A stretch of 64,000 nucleotides of DNA, taken from Dirofilaria immitis (lineage: Eukaryota > Nematoda > Chromadorea > Rhabditida > Onchocercidae). The number at the start of each line of letters is the position of its first letter. Position 1 is the first letter of the stretch. The stretch spans positions 62,001 to 126,000 of the forward strand of contig JAKNDB010000109.1 of the NCBI GenBank assembly GCA_024305405.1, given 5' to 3'. The notes below the pieces were generated by a model. That model saw nothing but the letters and a program-made list of their open reading frames with translations, searched no databases and was not told where the DNA came from. This document shows positions 62,547 through 64,000 of the stretch, in pieces. Made by a program: the position numbers and the translations under genes.

Positions 62547-64000
62547 TTTTGATTTCTGAGCCAAGCAAAAAACAAGTATCGCAAATATATCGTGTCTTTT
62601 CGCTTTTCTTGTAAAATTTCCACTTTTTACCGTTATACTTTTTCTATTTCTATTTAATTTGAGTCAGACATTGATCTGAGCATATTATGACTTCTTTTAG
62701 AGATTATTATATGAGTATATGGTCATAAATTAGAAATATCTGAAAATTAAGTTAACTGATAAAGAGCTTACGGATAATTTACTGCGACAACCATTTAAAC
62801 TAATTCAATTATGCATCTTTTTTTCAATGTAATTTAGGTATTTTAATATTAGTCTATTATATTTTTGGATTGATGACTTTTTGTATTATATATCGCTTGG
62901 GATGGTCGCCATTAGGCAATCTTTATTTTTAAATCTAAATCTAGATTATTTTTAGATTGCAATACTGATTTTCTTTGTAGAATTTCTAAAGACTGACCTG
63001 CGGAAGAAAGATAACGGTTAGAAGAATTTGTTGCTTTTGATACCATACAAGTAGCATGAATCGAATTCATTCATTTTAGGCGTAAAATAATTGGAAAAGT
63101 TGACATTCCTTATAATGTGAAATCCATACATAATTGCGTCCGCCGGGCTGTCCTTTAATTCATGAATATGAATATACCGATATTTCATCTCGGTTCCTGA
63201 AACAGGTGGTAAATGAGCAGTTCTATTATTATATTCTCATTTCTTCTTACTTTCCCGTCTAAGCAATGCAGCTAAAATCGTTTTACTAATTAGGAAACGG
63301 GAGTTTTTGGCTTCCGTCAGATTTTTGTCCAGATTTTGTTTTATATCAAATTGCTGGACAATATTATAACTAATTTTAACAGCATCATTGGAATGTTATG
63401 ATGGTTACAGATATTTGTATTGTGCCTTAGTGTGGCTCTTTGAGCTCTCCTGTGTTACCTGCATTTTCTGCACTAACATTTGGAAAAAAGTTGTTTCGGA
63501 CCATTTTATTTATATTTTTGCATACTGATCTTGTTATCTCGATACGTTTTATTTGAAACTTTGAAAAGTCAGCATAGTTGGCATGTGCCCTGCAAAATGA
63601 AGTTTACCGTAAGATATCGAAATTATTTTCCCACTTCGTCCATTTCGACCTGATCAAATTTATAAATCGAATAATTTTCGAGGAATCAATTCAATGTCTA
63701 AAATTTGTTATTCTGTAATGCGGGTCGCATGTTGTGTTTCTTCATATAATTGCATTTATTTCCAGCGTCGTGTTCTGTGACTTTCAATTCCATCTAGCTA
63801 CATTCGCTTTAAAAGCTATTCTCTTTGTCTTCTAAATGTACTTTTCTGGAAGTTTGAGATACATATCGGTGCTCTGTATTTACATTATTTATTCCTGTGT
63901 ATAGATATATTGCAGTAGTATTTGCTGACGAAGGATTATTCGTTATGATACAGCGTTACTGACTTACCAGTTAAGCCAGTAGACTAGGTTCATTCCTCTA
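62547..64000. other. Region downstream of VPS26, nothing recognised
   Basis: Moderately AT-rich, with less low-complexity sequence than the centre of the window. No exon with conserved protein or clear splice pairing, and no RNA gene seen. A minus-strand frame opposite the last VPS26 exon is a shadow. Confidence 0.5.

Noticed and set aside
62345..62623. Minus-strand 92-codon open frame
   Set aside because: It is antisense to the last VPS26 exon, whose + strand protein is clearly conserved.

Overview
The window looks like nuclear DNA of a parasitic nematode, most likely a clade III (filarial-type) worm. Four things point there: TTTCAG-like 3' splice sites with short exons; nematode-type orthologues of Shal/Kv4, VPS26 and heparan sulfate 3-O-sulfotransferase; a deubiquitinase with both USP and OTU parts, an architecture I know from the C. 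elegans DUO proteins; and a small insertion of alphaproteobacterial (Wolbachia-like) gene fragments. The species cannot be named from sequence alone.

Layout. 1-4556 (+): 3' part of a multi-exon DUO-like deubiquitinase, with an acidic five-copy repeat, an OTU protease domain and a USP C-terminal (His-box) half. 4557-16363: gene-poor, very AT-rich DNA with homopurine tracts, trinucleotide arrays and minisatellites. One minisatellite is split by a bacterial-type insertion (9917-10596: DEAD-box helicase and enolase remnants). 16364-27290 (+): Shal/Kv4 voltage-gated K+ channel gene with 11 recognisable exons. 29378-30178 (-): small three-exon gene that I cannot name. 30179-41208: intergenic, with an ACGTACG-bearing repeat cluster. 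41209-56485 (+): heparan sulfate 3-O-sulfotransferase with a 13.5 kb first intron full of tandem repeats. About 58950-59320 (-): possible exon(s) of an unknown gene. 59784-62546 (+): complete VPS26 retromer subunit gene carrying a tRNA-Pro gene in an intron. 62547-64000: nothing recognisable.

The genes share no obvious pathway: ubiquitin removal, neuronal or muscle A-type K+ current, Golgi glycan sulfation and endosomal sorting. There is no sign of an operon.

Two cross-cutting observations matter for any reader. First, the Kv4, sulfotransferase and small minus-strand genes each read cleanly as protein only if about 14 single-base length changes in A/T runs are allowed, nearly all of them one base short, while VPS26 needs none. 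This looks like uncorrected long-read homopolymer error, not gene decay. Second, the bacterial fragments at 10 kb carry a nonsense codon, frameshifts and a catalytic-site change, so they are a genuine degraded lateral transfer.
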